Shown here one piece after another: positions 1-7,011 of a stretch of DNA of 16,495 nt. The stretch is from assembly GCA_947258735.1 (NCBI GenBank), contig CAMYJJ010000038.1, positions 1-16,495 on the forward strand. The letters are read 5' to 3'. Both the position numbers and the translations under genes were made by a program. This DNA is from Thermodesulfovibrionia bacterium. Lineage in GTDB: Bacteria; Nitrospirota; Thermodesulfovibrionia; UBA6902. How positions within the stretch are numbered: the first letter of the stretch is position 1; every line of letters begins with the position of its first letter. The notes under the pieces were generated by a model that made no database searches, was not told the origin of the DNA, and saw nothing but the letters and a program-made list of their open reading frames with translations.

Positions 1-2
1 TC

Positions 3-278
3 GTTTATGCAATATTTATGTTTGAGATATTCTCAGGTTTTGCCATGTACTCCGTCAACCACTCAGGGACAATCTGGACGCTCCTGGGAGGATGGCTTTT
101 GGGCATAATGGATCTTCAAACAATCAGACTATGGCATCACTTCACTCTTTACATAATACTTGCATTCCTGGTTGTCCACGTATATATCGGATGGTTCCTT
201 GACCTGGTGGAAAAGAACGGTTTGATGGGATCAATATTTGACGGGTATAAATTTGTGCCTGAAGAAGATCTGGAGTAA
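3..278 (+). CDS. [NiFe]-hydrogenase b-type cytochrome subunit, C-terminal part (5' end outside window)
   Basis: This is the C-terminal end of a HyaC/HupC-type cytochrome b, the membrane anchor that carries electrons from a periplasmic uptake [NiFe]-hydrogenase to the quinone pool. The reading frame is open from base 3, so the ATG at 18 is internal and the gene begins upstream. The visible 91 residues contain the end of one membrane helix, a loop with the family-like SGFAMYS segment, then a helix with the LWHHF histidines and the HVY motif about 19 residues later. These fit the conserved C-terminal haem-histidine region of the family. The charged tail ending EEDLE is cytoplasmic in this family. 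A maturation protease follows 124 bases downstream, as in hya/hup clusters. The hydrogenase structural genes would be expected just upstream, outside the window. An FdnI-type cytochrome b is the main alternative. Confidence 0.85.
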   Translation, partial: VYAIFMFEIFSGFAMYSVNHSGTIWTLLGGWLLGIMDLQTIRLWHHFTLYIILAFLVVHVYIGWFLDLVEKNGLMGSIFDGYKFVPEEDLE

Positions 279-303
279 AGATCGGGAGCATAAAAATATC
301 ACG

Positions 304-336
304 GCCCCGGATGTCTTTAACTTCCGGGGCTTTATG
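304..336 (+). terminator. GC-rich hairpin after the hydrogenase cytochrome gene
   Basis: GCCCCGGA at 304-311 pairs perfectly with TCCGGGGC at 323-330, leaving an 11-base loop, and is followed by TTTATG. The stem is strong but the T-tract is short and interrupted. It may therefore be a leaky terminator or an mRNA 3'-end stabiliser that lowers expression of the protease gene, not a full stop to the operon. Confidence 0.45.
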
Positions 337-390
337 TTAACTGCCCATTTTTCAGCTTCCCCTGTAGAATAATCAGAACACATATCGGCA

Positions 391-396
391 AGGAGG
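391..396 (+). promoter_or_regulatory. Shine-Dalgarno AGGAGG that fixes a TTG start
   Basis: AGGAGG ends six bases before the TTG at 403-405. No ATG or GTG is equally well placed, and the protein's N-terminal GIGN motif falls where the family expects it. This supports TTG as the true start of the hydrogenase maturation protease. Confidence 0.8.
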
Positions 397-402
397 CATT
401 TT

Positions 403-879
403 TTGAACATAGCGGTATTTGGAATTGGCAATATTCTATTAAGCGATGACGGTGTTGGTATACATGTATTACATAAACTGCAGAATGAGTATAATTTTTC
501 CCCTTCCATCGAACTGATTGACGGAGGAACAAAAGGACTTGACCTCCTGCCCCTCTTTGAAAATCGGGACAAGGTGCTTATTTTAGATGCAGCCAATTTC
601 AAAAAAGAACCGGGGACAATTGACACTGTTGAAGGCGATAACATCCCGTCTTTTTTAAGCACTAAACTGTCAGTACATCAGATCGGTCTGCCTGATATGC
701 TCTATGCAGCAAAACTCATGAATATCATGCCGCAGGAGACATGCCTTATCGGCATGCAGCCCCTCTCTATGGAGACATCCACAGACATGTCTGAAATTGT
801 ATCTGAGAGAATGGATGCTTTTATTGACCGGGTCGTTGAGAAATTATCGGAATGGGGCGTAGAGGCGGTCTCCCGATAG
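403..879 (+). CDS. [NiFe]-hydrogenase maturation endopeptidase (HyaD/HybD family)
   Basis: This nickel-dependent endopeptidase removes the C-terminal extension of the hydrogenase large subunit once the NiFe centre has been inserted, which lets the enzyme fold and be exported. Its 158 residues are the normal length. The N-terminal GIGNILLSDDGVG motif matches the family. The three metal-contact positions of E. coli HybD (Glu16, Asp62, His93) correspond here to Asp16, Asp62 and His92 (in SVHQIG). Aspartate at position 16 replaces glutamate, which I take to be a tolerated variant. The C-terminal SEWGVEAVSR resembles HybD's own ending. Translation starts at a TTG behind a strong AGGAGG. The gene follows the hydrogenase cytochrome b and a hairpin, which supports a role in maturing the hydrogenase encoded upstream. 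I give no symbol because hyaD, hybD and hupD cannot be told apart here. Confidence 0.93.
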   Translation: MNIAVFGIGNILLSDDGVGIHVLHKLQNEYNFSPSIELIDGGTKGLDLLPLFENRDKVLILDAANFKKEPGTIDTVEGDNIPSFLSTKLSVHQIGLPDMLYAAKLMNIMPQETCLIGMQPLSMETSTDMSEIVSERMDAFIDRVVEKLSEWGVEAVSR

Positions 880-1031
880 CGCATGCAGGACAACCGCTTC
901 CCGGGCGGCCTTCCTGCACTATATCATCCTCACAATTGCTTGCCTGCCAGGGTCTTATCTGATATTATTTAGTAAACAGGCACTAATTCCTCTGCCTTTT
1001 TCAGGGAACTGTGTAGAAAAGGAGGACATAC

Positions 1032-1229
1032 ATGATCAAGGTGAAGACATTCACGAGTGAACTTAAGGCATTGCATGCAATGGAGGAGATTCATGGACTT
1101 GACAGCCTTGTTAACCAGTTCATCGAAGACAACAATGTTAAGGATGTGATCTCTGTATCAGATACCTGCACGTCCGGTGATGGAAACTCGATCGGCATAA
1201 TCAGGGTGCTGACCTATAAATCATCCTGA
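1032..1229 (+). CDS. Small hypothetical protein, possibly Cse60-like
   Basis: This is a 65-residue protein with no signal peptide or membrane helix. It begins MIKVKTF, has a central amphipathic stretch (LDSLVNQFIEDNNVKDVISVS), and ends in a short hydrophobic strand (IGIIRVLTYK). This beta-helix-beta-beta look resembles small Cse60/DUF2758-type proteins, whose function is unknown outside Bacillus sporulation. The match is from memory and weak. The start is well supported by AAGGAGG at 1019-1025, six bases before the ATG. It lies 152 bases after the hydrogenase protease on the same strand and converges with the cytochrome b gene on the minus strand. One cysteine (Cys47) is present, so it is not an obvious metal-binding protein. 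Function unknown. Confidence 0.7.
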   Translation: MIKVKTFTSELKALHAMEEIHGLDSLVNQFIEDNNVKDVISVSDTCTSGDGNSIGIIRVLTYKSS

Positions 1230-1286
1230 CGTCCATACCCTGGATTTCTCATCCTGCAGGCATACTATTGCGTCCCTGTTTTATTA

Positions 1287-2081
1287 TCACTCCGGTGGAA
1301 GTATCTCATGCTCCAATCCCTCTTTTTTCATGACTTCAACGTAGTACTGGTAGTGTTCTTCCACCATGACGTCTTCCGGGATATACCCTGTAAGAAAAGA
1401 CATCCCCATAGGAAAAACAGTTGCAGAAAAATGAGCATTATACCAGTGCCAGATAAAGATAAACAGTGCGGCAAGAAGCGCTTCATCGCTGTGGGCAATC
1501 AGGGAGAAATTCATGACCCAGCCCGGCAGCACCTGTGAGGCAATCTCCTTGTACCACATGATAATCCCGGAACCGCCGATAACGACCATTCCCCAGACAG
1601 GGGCCAGGTAATCAAACTTTTCTTTCCATGTGAAATTGTCTCCCTCAGGCCGCTTGATAGTGAAATACAGAAGATACTTCAAGAGGTCCCTGATGTCTTT
1701 CGCATCCTTGAGATTCGGGACAAGGGGCTGAGTTGCTATTATTTTTAGTTTTTCACCTGTACTCAGCTTCCCTTTTTCTTTTTTCGCCGGCTCTATATGA
1801 TATTTCTTTATTACAACTATCAGGTAAAAAATGTGGTATAAAAACAGCAAACAAATGATAGCGCCATTGATCTTATGGACGACCGGAGCATATGTGATCC
1901 CTCCGAACAGGGCATATATATAGGGTGCCCAGGAAGCATCCGGATATTTGAGCGGCATTCCCGTTAAGACCAGAGTAGTGAATACTATGGCCAGAATAAC
2001 ATGCTGTATTCTCTGGTTAAGGGAAAATCTATAGAAGTATTTTTTCCCATCTAGCACCTTGATCATGGGATAATGATTCAT
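1287..2081 (-). CDS. Membrane cytochrome b, FdnI/b561-type quinone-side subunit
   Basis: This 264-residue integral membrane protein has about four helices (roughly residues 27-46, 68-92, 159-178 and 200-220). It resembles the cytochrome b anchors of formate dehydrogenases and related respiratory oxidoreductases. The N-terminal FYRFSLNQRIQH segment and LTGMPLKY match the family opening. Histidines within or at the edge of helices are His27, His69, His83, His197, His212 and His217, enough for two b-haems. A long soluble loop (about 93-158) separates helices 2 and 3. The start is supported by AAGGAGG nine bases upstream (2091-2097, minus strand). No catalytic or iron-sulfur partner is adjacent, so its electron donor is unknown. 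Formate dehydrogenase, hydrogenase or a multi-subunit redox complex are all possible. It runs convergent to the hydrogenase-linked genes and 59 bases downstream of the radical SAM gene on the same strand. Confidence 0.8.
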   Translation of the reverse strand: MNHYPMIKVLDGKKYFYRFSLNQRIQHVILAIVFTTLVLTGMPLKYPDASWAPYIYALFGGITYAPVVHKINGAIICLLFLYHIFYLIVVIKKYHIEPAKKEKGKLSTGEKLKIIATQPLVPNLKDAKDIRDLLKYLLYFTIKRPEGDNFTWKEKFDYLAPVWGMVVIGGSGIIMWYKEIASQVLPGWVMNFSLIAHSDEALLAALFIFIWHWYNAHFSATVFPMGMSFLTGYIPEDVMVEEHYQYYVEVMKKEGLEHEILPPE

Positions 2082-2140
2082 GCCTCGCCACCTCCTTCTT
2101 TTTTTCTCATATGTTACCGATGCTTTCTTCTGCTATGTTT

Positions 2141-3862
2141 TTATTGAACGTTCCCGCTCTTCTTTCTCATAACATTTTCTGAGAAGTCAAGCAATTTCCT
2201 TGATAACGCAAGCTTCCAGCCTATTAAGGGCCACTCGAGTTCATGTTTATCACAAAGGATTTCATGATTATTAAGTTTCATCACTTCTTCCCTGACCCTT
2301 TCAGTGATATTATGGGAACCGTCTATTTTTCTTATCAGGTCTTTTGCCAGATCAATATGCTCAATGATAGTCTGTGCCCGCATCTCGTCAATAATACCGT
2401 GCTTTGCCTTGATCTGAGCAAGTAAAGAAGCTGCGTCGTACGTTGCCATGACAATGTCATCCCGGGTCATCCATCTGGTCTCATAGTTGAGTGTGTGTTT
2501 CCAGCTTAGCTTAAGCATGGCCTCACGATGTTCCCTCAGGGTCCTGTAAAAAAGCTTATATCCAAACTTCTCCGGATTCTCAAAGATCATGCTTCCCGGA
2601 TCTACAAATGGTGCCAGCGGTGCTATGAGCGGCAGGATGTTCCCGGATGAGCCATACCGTTCAAGGAGACGCTCACAATAATGGACAGTCTCAATAACCG
2701 AGGAGTAGTCCTGGTAAGGCAGTCCTACCATAAAAAACAGATCTACCCTCCTGGCTCCATATCTGATAAAGGTTTCGAGAGATTGTTCCAGCTCTTCATT
2801 TCCGTAACATTTACCGAAATGCTCTCTAATCACAGGATCATGCGATTCAGGAGAAATTTCAACATTAAAATTCCGGATCGACCCGGCAACTTTCTTGATA
2901 AACGCTTCAGGTGGAGGATCAAAAAACTCTAGTGCTATTTCATTCCTGATATTGTATTTCTTTATCGCTTCCAGGAACACATCTGCATATCCTTCACCCC
3001 CCTGCAAAAGATCGCCGATCACCATAACCGGAGACCCGGTAAAGTCAGATATTTTTTTGATGTCACCTGCGAGGAGGTCGGGAGACCGGAAACATGGTTT
3101 TTCTCTTATCCCCTGCTCTCTGAAAGACAGAAGAGAGCCGCCGCAGGTACAGCAGTTATGCGTACATCCCCGGCACTGAAAGACAGCGGTGACAGGATAG
3201 GTGAGCCAGTTTTTAAAAGGCAGATACCCCTGCAGGTCACGATACTTAAGCGTTTTTTTAAGGATGTGGTTGTAATCAAAGCTGATATAATCGAGATTAT
3301 CCGGCCTCCATGACATCTCATTTACAACCGTAGTTCCCTTCTTATTTCTCCATACAAGATTTGGAATGCTTTCGAATCCCCCTTTTGATTTTAATGACTT
3401 CATAAGCATTCTCAACGGCTCCTCTGTGGAGTCTCCCCGTAAAATAAAATCTATAAAAGAATAATCTCTCATGATCTCATCGTGATAATAGGTTGCGGAG
3501 AGCCCTCCCATGATAATCAGTTTTTCCGGATGTACCCTGCTTATAAGTTCAGCAAGTGCAAGGCTGCCGTCAGCATGGGCAAGCCAGTGGAGGTCAATAC
3601 CGAAAGCACGGGGGTTCAATTTCCTGATCAGATTCTCAGGACTGAACGACGTGTCTTTAAGCATCTTCATGGCAAGGTTTATAATTCTTACCGAAATACC
3701 ATGTCTGTGCAAATACTCTGATATGGTAACAAAGCCAATCGGGTAAATCTCGAAAACTGATGTAGAAGGAATTACATCACTGATAGGTCCAAGGACCGTA
3801 GGTCTTTCCCTGAAATTAAAGATAGTCGGAGGATGGAGAAGTATCAGGTCAGGATCAGACAT
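2141..3862 (-). CDS. B12-binding-type radical SAM protein, resembles Ta0216 family
   Basis: This is a radical SAM enzyme of 573 residues with an N-terminal cobalamin-binding-like Rossmann region (about 1-160) and a SAM barrel (about 222-460). The iron-sulfur motif CxxxCxxC is Cys233, Cys237 and Cys240 within CRGCTHNCCTCGGS, with extra cysteines at 230 and 238. The N-terminus (LLHPPTIFNFRER, GPISDVIPSTSVFEIYPIGF), FGIDLHWLAHADG (88-99), MGGLSATYYH (118-127) and RGDSTEEPL (142-150) strongly recall the Ta0216 family (TIGR04190) of archaea and anaerobic bacteria, whose substrate is unknown. That assignment is recalled, not searched. The C-terminal 110 residues are helical and outside the barrel. 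GGAGG lies 12 bases before the ATG, a slightly long spacing. It is divergent from the ATPase operon, and nothing nearby suggests a substrate. Confidence 0.85.
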   Translation of the reverse strand: MSDPDLILLHPPTIFNFRERPTVLGPISDVIPSTSVFEIYPIGFVTISEYLHRHGISVRIINLAMKMLKDTSFSPENLIRKLNPRAFGIDLHWLAHADGSLALAELISRVHPEKLIIMGGLSATYYHDEIMRDYSFIDFILRGDSTEEPLRMLMKSLKSKGGFESIPNLVWRNKKGTTVVNEMSWRPDNLDYISFDYNHILKKTLKYRDLQGYLPFKNWLTYPVTAVFQCRGCTHNCCTCGGSLLSFREQGIREKPCFRSPDLLAGDIKKISDFTGSPVMVIGDLLQGGEGYADVFLEAIKKYNIRNEIALEFFDPPPEAFIKKVAGSIRNFNVEISPESHDPVIREHFGKCYGNEELEQSLETFIRYGARRVDLFFMVGLPYQDYSSVIETVHYCERLLERYGSSGNILPLIAPLAPFVDPGSMIFENPEKFGYKLFYRTLREHREAMLKLSWKHTLNYETRWMTRDDIVMATYDAASLLAQIKAKHGIIDEMRAQTIIEHIDLAKDLIRKIDGSHNITERVREEVMKLNNHEILCDKHELEWPLIGWKLALSRKLLDFSENVMRKKSGNVQ

Positions 3863-4350
3863 GGCTCAATGAAACCTCCATAATCTTATATACAGCCACA
3901 TTCCCTATATACCTACGGCTTATTCCCTTTTCATATTTATCCCTGATATTGCAGCTCTGTGTCATTCTGCAAGATCAGACATTGTCGTGCCCGCCTTTAT
4001 AAGTATGTAATAACACCTATTATTTCACTTGTCTACTAAATTATTTTAATTAGGCTATTTACTGACGTATTTTTTCTATACGTTTAATAATTCACAGTAC
4101 GCTGTCTGATTGTTTACCATTACCATTGTTGTCATCTGAGGTCTGTTTTGGTGCTGTTGACTTCAAAAAGTACTTTTCAAGGGCCTTATATTTATGAATT
4201 GCAAAATATTACGAAAAAGTATGGATATATCTTTGTGATTATATCTCCAGGGTGATGTATTAGTATCCTTCATCATATGACCAGCGTTAAAAAGTCTAAT
4301 ACGCCTATAAAACACCTTGTTTTTTCACAATTTTCTGATAAGCTTTAATT
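3863..4350. other. AT-rich divergent intergenic region between radical SAM gene and ATPase operon
   Basis: This gene-free stretch of 488 bases should hold the promoters of both the minus-strand radical SAM gene and the plus-strand ATPase operon. I see no convincing sigma70 pair in either direction. Candidate pieces include TATAAA at 4306-4311 without a matching -35, and TTGACT at 4157-4162 with its nearest -10-like TATATT 24 bases away. Two symmetric sites could be operators: AAAAGTACTTTT at 4166-4177, a perfect 12-base palindrome, and ACGTAT/ATACGT at 4065-4070 and 4078-4083 with a 7-base loop. No RNA gene or known riboswitch is recognisable. Confidence 0.5.
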
Positions 4351-4665
4351 ATGGATGACGATATCCTCAGTCAGGTAGTGGAAGTTGAAAAGGAGGTCCA
4401 GCAAAGGATCGAGATTGAGAAAAAAATGTCTCAGGAGTGGCTGGAAAACGCAAAAAAAGAGGCGGAAGAGAAGGTCCTCATTGAGGAAAAAGAATTGAAG
4501 AAAAATGTTAATGATTCAATAAGCACAGCGAGGTTGAATGCTGAGAAAAAAGCCGAAGCCATCATAAGTGATGCAAATATTGAAGCAGGGAGACTCGAAA
4601 AGCTTGACGATGACATATTAAAGAACATAATCATAAAACATATCATCAAGATTCTGCCGGGTTAA
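4351..4665 (+). CDS. A/V-type ATPase subunit H (peripheral stalk coiled coil)
   Basis: This 104-residue protein is the small peripheral-stalk partner of subunit E (called H in archaea, G or F in some bacterial schemes). Together they brace the catalytic head against the membrane subunit I. Residues about 8-88 form a charged, alanine- and glutamate-rich coiled coil (EVEKEVQQRIEIEKKM, ENAKKEAEEKV, AEKKAEAIISDANIEAG), followed by a short hydrophobic tail (IIIKHIIKILPG). This is how the family looks, although sequence conservation is low, so the call leans on position. It is the first gene of the operon and its stop lies four bases before atpI. There is no clear Shine-Dalgarno before the ATG, so the start is less certain than the frame. 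Confidence 0.8.
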   Translation: MDDDILSQVVEVEKEVQQRIEIEKKMSQEWLENAKKEAEEKVLIEEKELKKNVNDSISTARLNAEKKAEAIISDANIEAGRLEKLDDDILKNIIIKHIIKILPG

Positions 4666-4669
4666 TACC

Positions 4670-6565
4670 ATGATCGTCAAAATGTCCAAGGTAGAGATAG
4701 CAGGACCAAGAGAACTGCTTGAAAAAGTCCTCTATCTCCTGCAGGAGTCAGCTCTTCTTCAGATTGAGCCCAGCTCTAAAGGGTTTATTGAGAAGAAGGA
4801 CGCAGTCTATATTGATTCCTTTCTTCCCGACAAAGGCACCCTGTCAGAACGCTTGTTCCTTGAGGACCTGAAAGGAAAAATAGATGAGCTTTTTTCATAT
4901 CTCCCGAACATACCGATAAAAAAAAGCACTATGGACCCCCGGCCGATCATTGATACGATAAATGAAACCCTCCAGCAGCACCTTCTGAGCTGCCGTGAAA
5001 TGTCACAAAAGAAAGAGAGCCTCCGGAAGGAGCTCGCTGAACTTGACCGCTATAACATATTCCTTGATTCTATCGAATCCCTCCTCAATGGCCTGAGGAG
5101 GACCCCGGACACGGATTTGATAGGGCTTACTCTCCGTGACCCTGAATCCATAGACCTCCTGAAGAAATTCCTGACAAAACAGGTGGAAGGGAAGTTTGAC
5201 CTCAGGACATCAACCGCGTCGGATGGAACAATCGTAGGCCTGATCGCTATTGAAAAAGACCTGTCAGATAAAGTTAAAAGCACCCTCAGTGATAAGGACA
5301 TCCCGGAGTTCAAGTTCCCCTTTTCCTTTGAAGGACTCTCATTCTTTCAGAAAATTGAATTATTGAGAAAGAGGATTGCCGATATATGCAGTGATATTGA
5401 AACCCTTGCGATGAAGCTGGACAGTTTTGCAATTAAGTGGGGGACTATTTATTCACGCGTAAAGGAATGGATAGAAGAGAGCCTTTCTGTTTTAAACGCA
5501 GCCGGGTCTGTATTTGAGACAAGGATGTGTTTTCTCATCTATGGCTGGATGGCGTATGATGGCGTAGATGAACTCAGGACAACGTTAAACAGGGAATATG
5601 AAGGTAAAGTGGTACTGGAAGAAATGGAGATCCGGGAAGAAGACCTGGACAGGATGCCTGTTATCCTGAAGAACCCGCTTTATTTTAAACCGTTTGAACT
5701 CTTTACAAAAATAATCCCGCTGCCCAGGTATTCATCGTATGACCCGACTCCATTCATAGGTATATTCTTCCCGCTTTTTTTCGGGATGATTCTCGGTGAT
5801 GCAGGGTATGGGCTTATACTGTTATTGCTCTCCCTTTTTATGATAAGGAGATTCAAAAAGAAAATATATATAAGGGATGCCTTTAAAATTCTTTTCATAT
5901 CCTCTCTCTATACCATACTTTTCGGGATAATCTATGGTGAGTACATCGGTGATCTCGGTCATAAGCTCTTTGGCCTCACCCCCCTTTTAGTTGAGAGGCG
6001 AACGTCGATTATGCCGATGTTATATTTCGCAGTCACCGTTGGTGTGGTTCATGTACTTCTCGGCAGTTTTCTCGGACTTGTATCTGCCTACAGGAGAAAG
6101 ATGAAAAGAGAGGCGTTCAGCAAGTTATTGAATCTGCTCGTTATCATCTGCATCCTCTTTCTCATTGCATCCCTGTTTGGCCTGTTTCCCGCCCTGCTGA
6201 CAAGACCTATTGTACTGGCGATATTATTCCTGAGCCCCTTTCTCCTGTTCACCGGCGGTTTGCTTGCCCCTCTTGAACTGATGAAGAGCATAGGGAACAT
6301 TATTTCCTATGCAAGGATAATGGCAATAGGTCTCACCTCTGTCCTGCTGGCATATGTTGCCAACCGTCTTGCAGGAATGACAGGAGATATCATTACCGGT
6401 ATTGTCGTTGCTACCCTCATACATCTTCTCAATCTCATAATAGGGGTATTTGCACCTACTATTCATTCACTGAGGCTTCACTACGTTGAATTTTTCACAA
6501 AGTTTATCGAGCCGGGAGGGAAAAAGTTTGAACCCTTTAAAAAGGAGGAGAAGATTTCGCAATGA
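4670..6565 (+). CDS. atpI: A/V-type ATPase subunit I (membrane stator, a-subunit homologue)
   Basis: This subunit forms the half-channels through which ions reach the K ring, and it anchors the peripheral stalks. The protein has 631 residues, normal for the bacterial and archaeal family. Residues 1 to about 355 are a soluble, partly coiled-coil stalk domain. About seven membrane helices follow from residue 360. Family hallmarks are YDPTPFIGIFFPLFFGMILGDAGYG at the first helix, and SYARIMAIGL, whose Arg549 is the expected counterpart of the essential arginine that releases ions from the rotor glutamate. The soluble region starts MIVKMSKVEIAGP, a typical opening. The gene begins four bases after the H gene. 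It is followed by a 228-base gap filled by two copies of a repeat element, before subunit K. Confidence 0.95.
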   Translation: MIVKMSKVEIAGPRELLEKVLYLLQESALLQIEPSSKGFIEKKDAVYIDSFLPDKGTLSERLFLEDLKGKIDELFSYLPNIPIKKSTMDPRPIIDTINETLQQHLLSCREMSQKKESLRKELAELDRYNIFLDSIESLLNGLRRTPDTDLIGLTLRDPESIDLLKKFLTKQVEGKFDLRTSTASDGTIVGLIAIEKDLSDKVKSTLSDKDIPEFKFPFSFEGLSFFQKIELLRKRIADICSDIETLAMKLDSFAIKWGTIYSRVKEWIEESLSVLNAAGSVFETRMCFLIYGWMAYDGVDELRTTLNREYEGKVVLEEMEIREEDLDRMPVILKNPLYFKPFELFTKIIPLPRYSSYDPTPFIGIFFPLFFGMILGDAGYGLILLLLSLFMIRRFKKKIYIRDAFKILFISSLYTILFGIIYGEYIGDLGHKLFGLTPLLVERRTSIMPMLYFAVTVGVVHVLLGSFLGLVSAYRRKMKREAFSKLLNLLVIICILFLIASLFGLFPALLTRPIVLAILFLSPFLLFTGGLLAPLELMKSIGNIISYARIMAIGLTSVLLAYVANRLAGMTGDIITGIVVATLIHLLNLIIGVFAPTIHSLRLHYVEFFTKFIEPGGKKFEPFKKEEKISQ

Positions 6566-6571
6566 TAAAAC

Positions 6572-6669
6572 GTTATAAGTTACAAGTTATAAGTTATTCG
6601 GTTAACGTACTAATCTCATTCGGGATTATCTGACACGAATAACGGATAACCAATAACGGTCTTCAATAA
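6572..6669. repeat. Heptad-repeat hairpin element, copy 1 (atpI-atpK gap)
   Basis: The left arm is four tandem 7-mers of the form GTTANNN (6572-6599: GTTATAA, GTTACAA, GTTATAA, GTTATTC). The right arm is three 7-mers NNATAAC (6637-6657: GAATAAC, GGATAAC, CAATAAC). Between them lies a 37-base core at 6600-6636, containing the small hairpin TAATCTC-ATTC-GGGATTA. The tail GGTCTTCAATAA (6658-6669) matches the sequence just before the atpK ribosome-binding site, so the whole block looks duplicated. It begins seven bases after the atpI stop. Confidence 0.9.
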
Positions 6670-6678
6670 TGAAAAAAA

Positions 6679-6783
6679 GTTATATGTTAAAAGTTATAAG
6701 TTATTCGGTTAACGTACTGATCTCATTCGAGATTACCTGACACGAATAACTTATAACAAATAACGAATAACGGTCTTCAATAA
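6679..6783. repeat. Heptad-repeat hairpin element, copy 2 (atpI-atpK gap)
   Basis: This is the second tandem copy. The left arm is 6679-6706 (GTTATAT, GTTAAAA, GTTATAA, GTTATTC), the core is 6707-6743, and the right arm is 6744-6771 (GAATAAC, TTATAAC, AAATAAC, GAATAAC). The core differs from copy 1 at three of 37 positions. The right arm has one more 7-mer than copy 1. GTTATAAGTTATTCG at 6693-6707 is perfectly complementary to CGAATAACTTATAAC at 6743-6757, giving a 15-base-pair stem. The tail GGTCTTCAATAA leads straight into the atpK Shine-Dalgarno. Confidence 0.9.
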
Positions 6784-6793
6784 GGAGGGATCT

Positions 6794-7009
6794 ATGGAAA
6801 AGGTACTTATGGCATTTGCCGCAGCACTTGCAATTGGACTGACTGCCCTTGCCACGGCATGGGTACAGTCAAAGGTCGGCGCTGCCGGGGCAGGTGCGCT
6901 TGCTGAAAAACCCGAGTTGACTGCCACGATAATTATCCTCGTTGCTATTCCGGAGACGATGGTAATCCTCGGTTTTGTTGTTGCGGCCATGATTCTCTTT
7001 GGAGCATAA
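6794..7009 (+). CDS. atpK: A/V-type ATPase subunit K (proteolipid, rotor ring)
   Basis: This is the ring-forming proteolipid whose carboxylate carries ions through the membrane. It has 71 residues and two membrane helices (about 5-28 and 44-69), so it is the single-hairpin 8-kDa form, not the four-helix duplicated form of Enterococcus. Glu54 in AIPETMVILGF is the ion-binding residue, and the loop has the family-like AEKPEL (37-42). Gln25 lies at the position of the sodium ligand Gln32 of Ilyobacter-type rings, and Thr55 follows Glu54. The position matching that ring's Tyr70 is leucine, so sodium versus proton use is open. AAGGAGGG at 6782-6789 gives the strongest ribosome-binding site in the operon, fitting the high copy number needed for a ring. 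The stop lies two bases before the atpE start. Confidence 0.93.
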   Translation: MEKVLMAFAAALAIGLTALATAWVQSKVGAAGAGALAEKPELTATIIILVAIPETMVILGFVVAAMILFGA

Positions 7010-7011
7010 CA

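Noticed and set aside
231..662. 143-residue minus-strand ORF over the hydrogenase protease
   Set aside because: It is antisense to a gene with clear family motifs and its translation has no recognisable domain.
894..908. Terminator after the hydrogenase protease (CCGC/GCGG stem)
   Set aside because: The stem is only four base pairs and is not followed by a T-tract.
1251..1264. Terminator between the small protein and the cytochrome b gene
   Set aside because: The only symmetric sequence there is a short CCTGCAGG palindrome with no loop and no T-tract.
4157..4192. TTGACT...TATATT as the ATPase operon promoter
   Set aside because: The spacing is 24 bases, too long for sigma70, and it lies about 160 bases from the first gene.
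6572..6783. CRISPR array suggested by regular repeats
   Set aside because: The repeat unit is only seven bases, the units are contiguous with no unique spacers between them, and the two larger blocks are near-identical including their cores.
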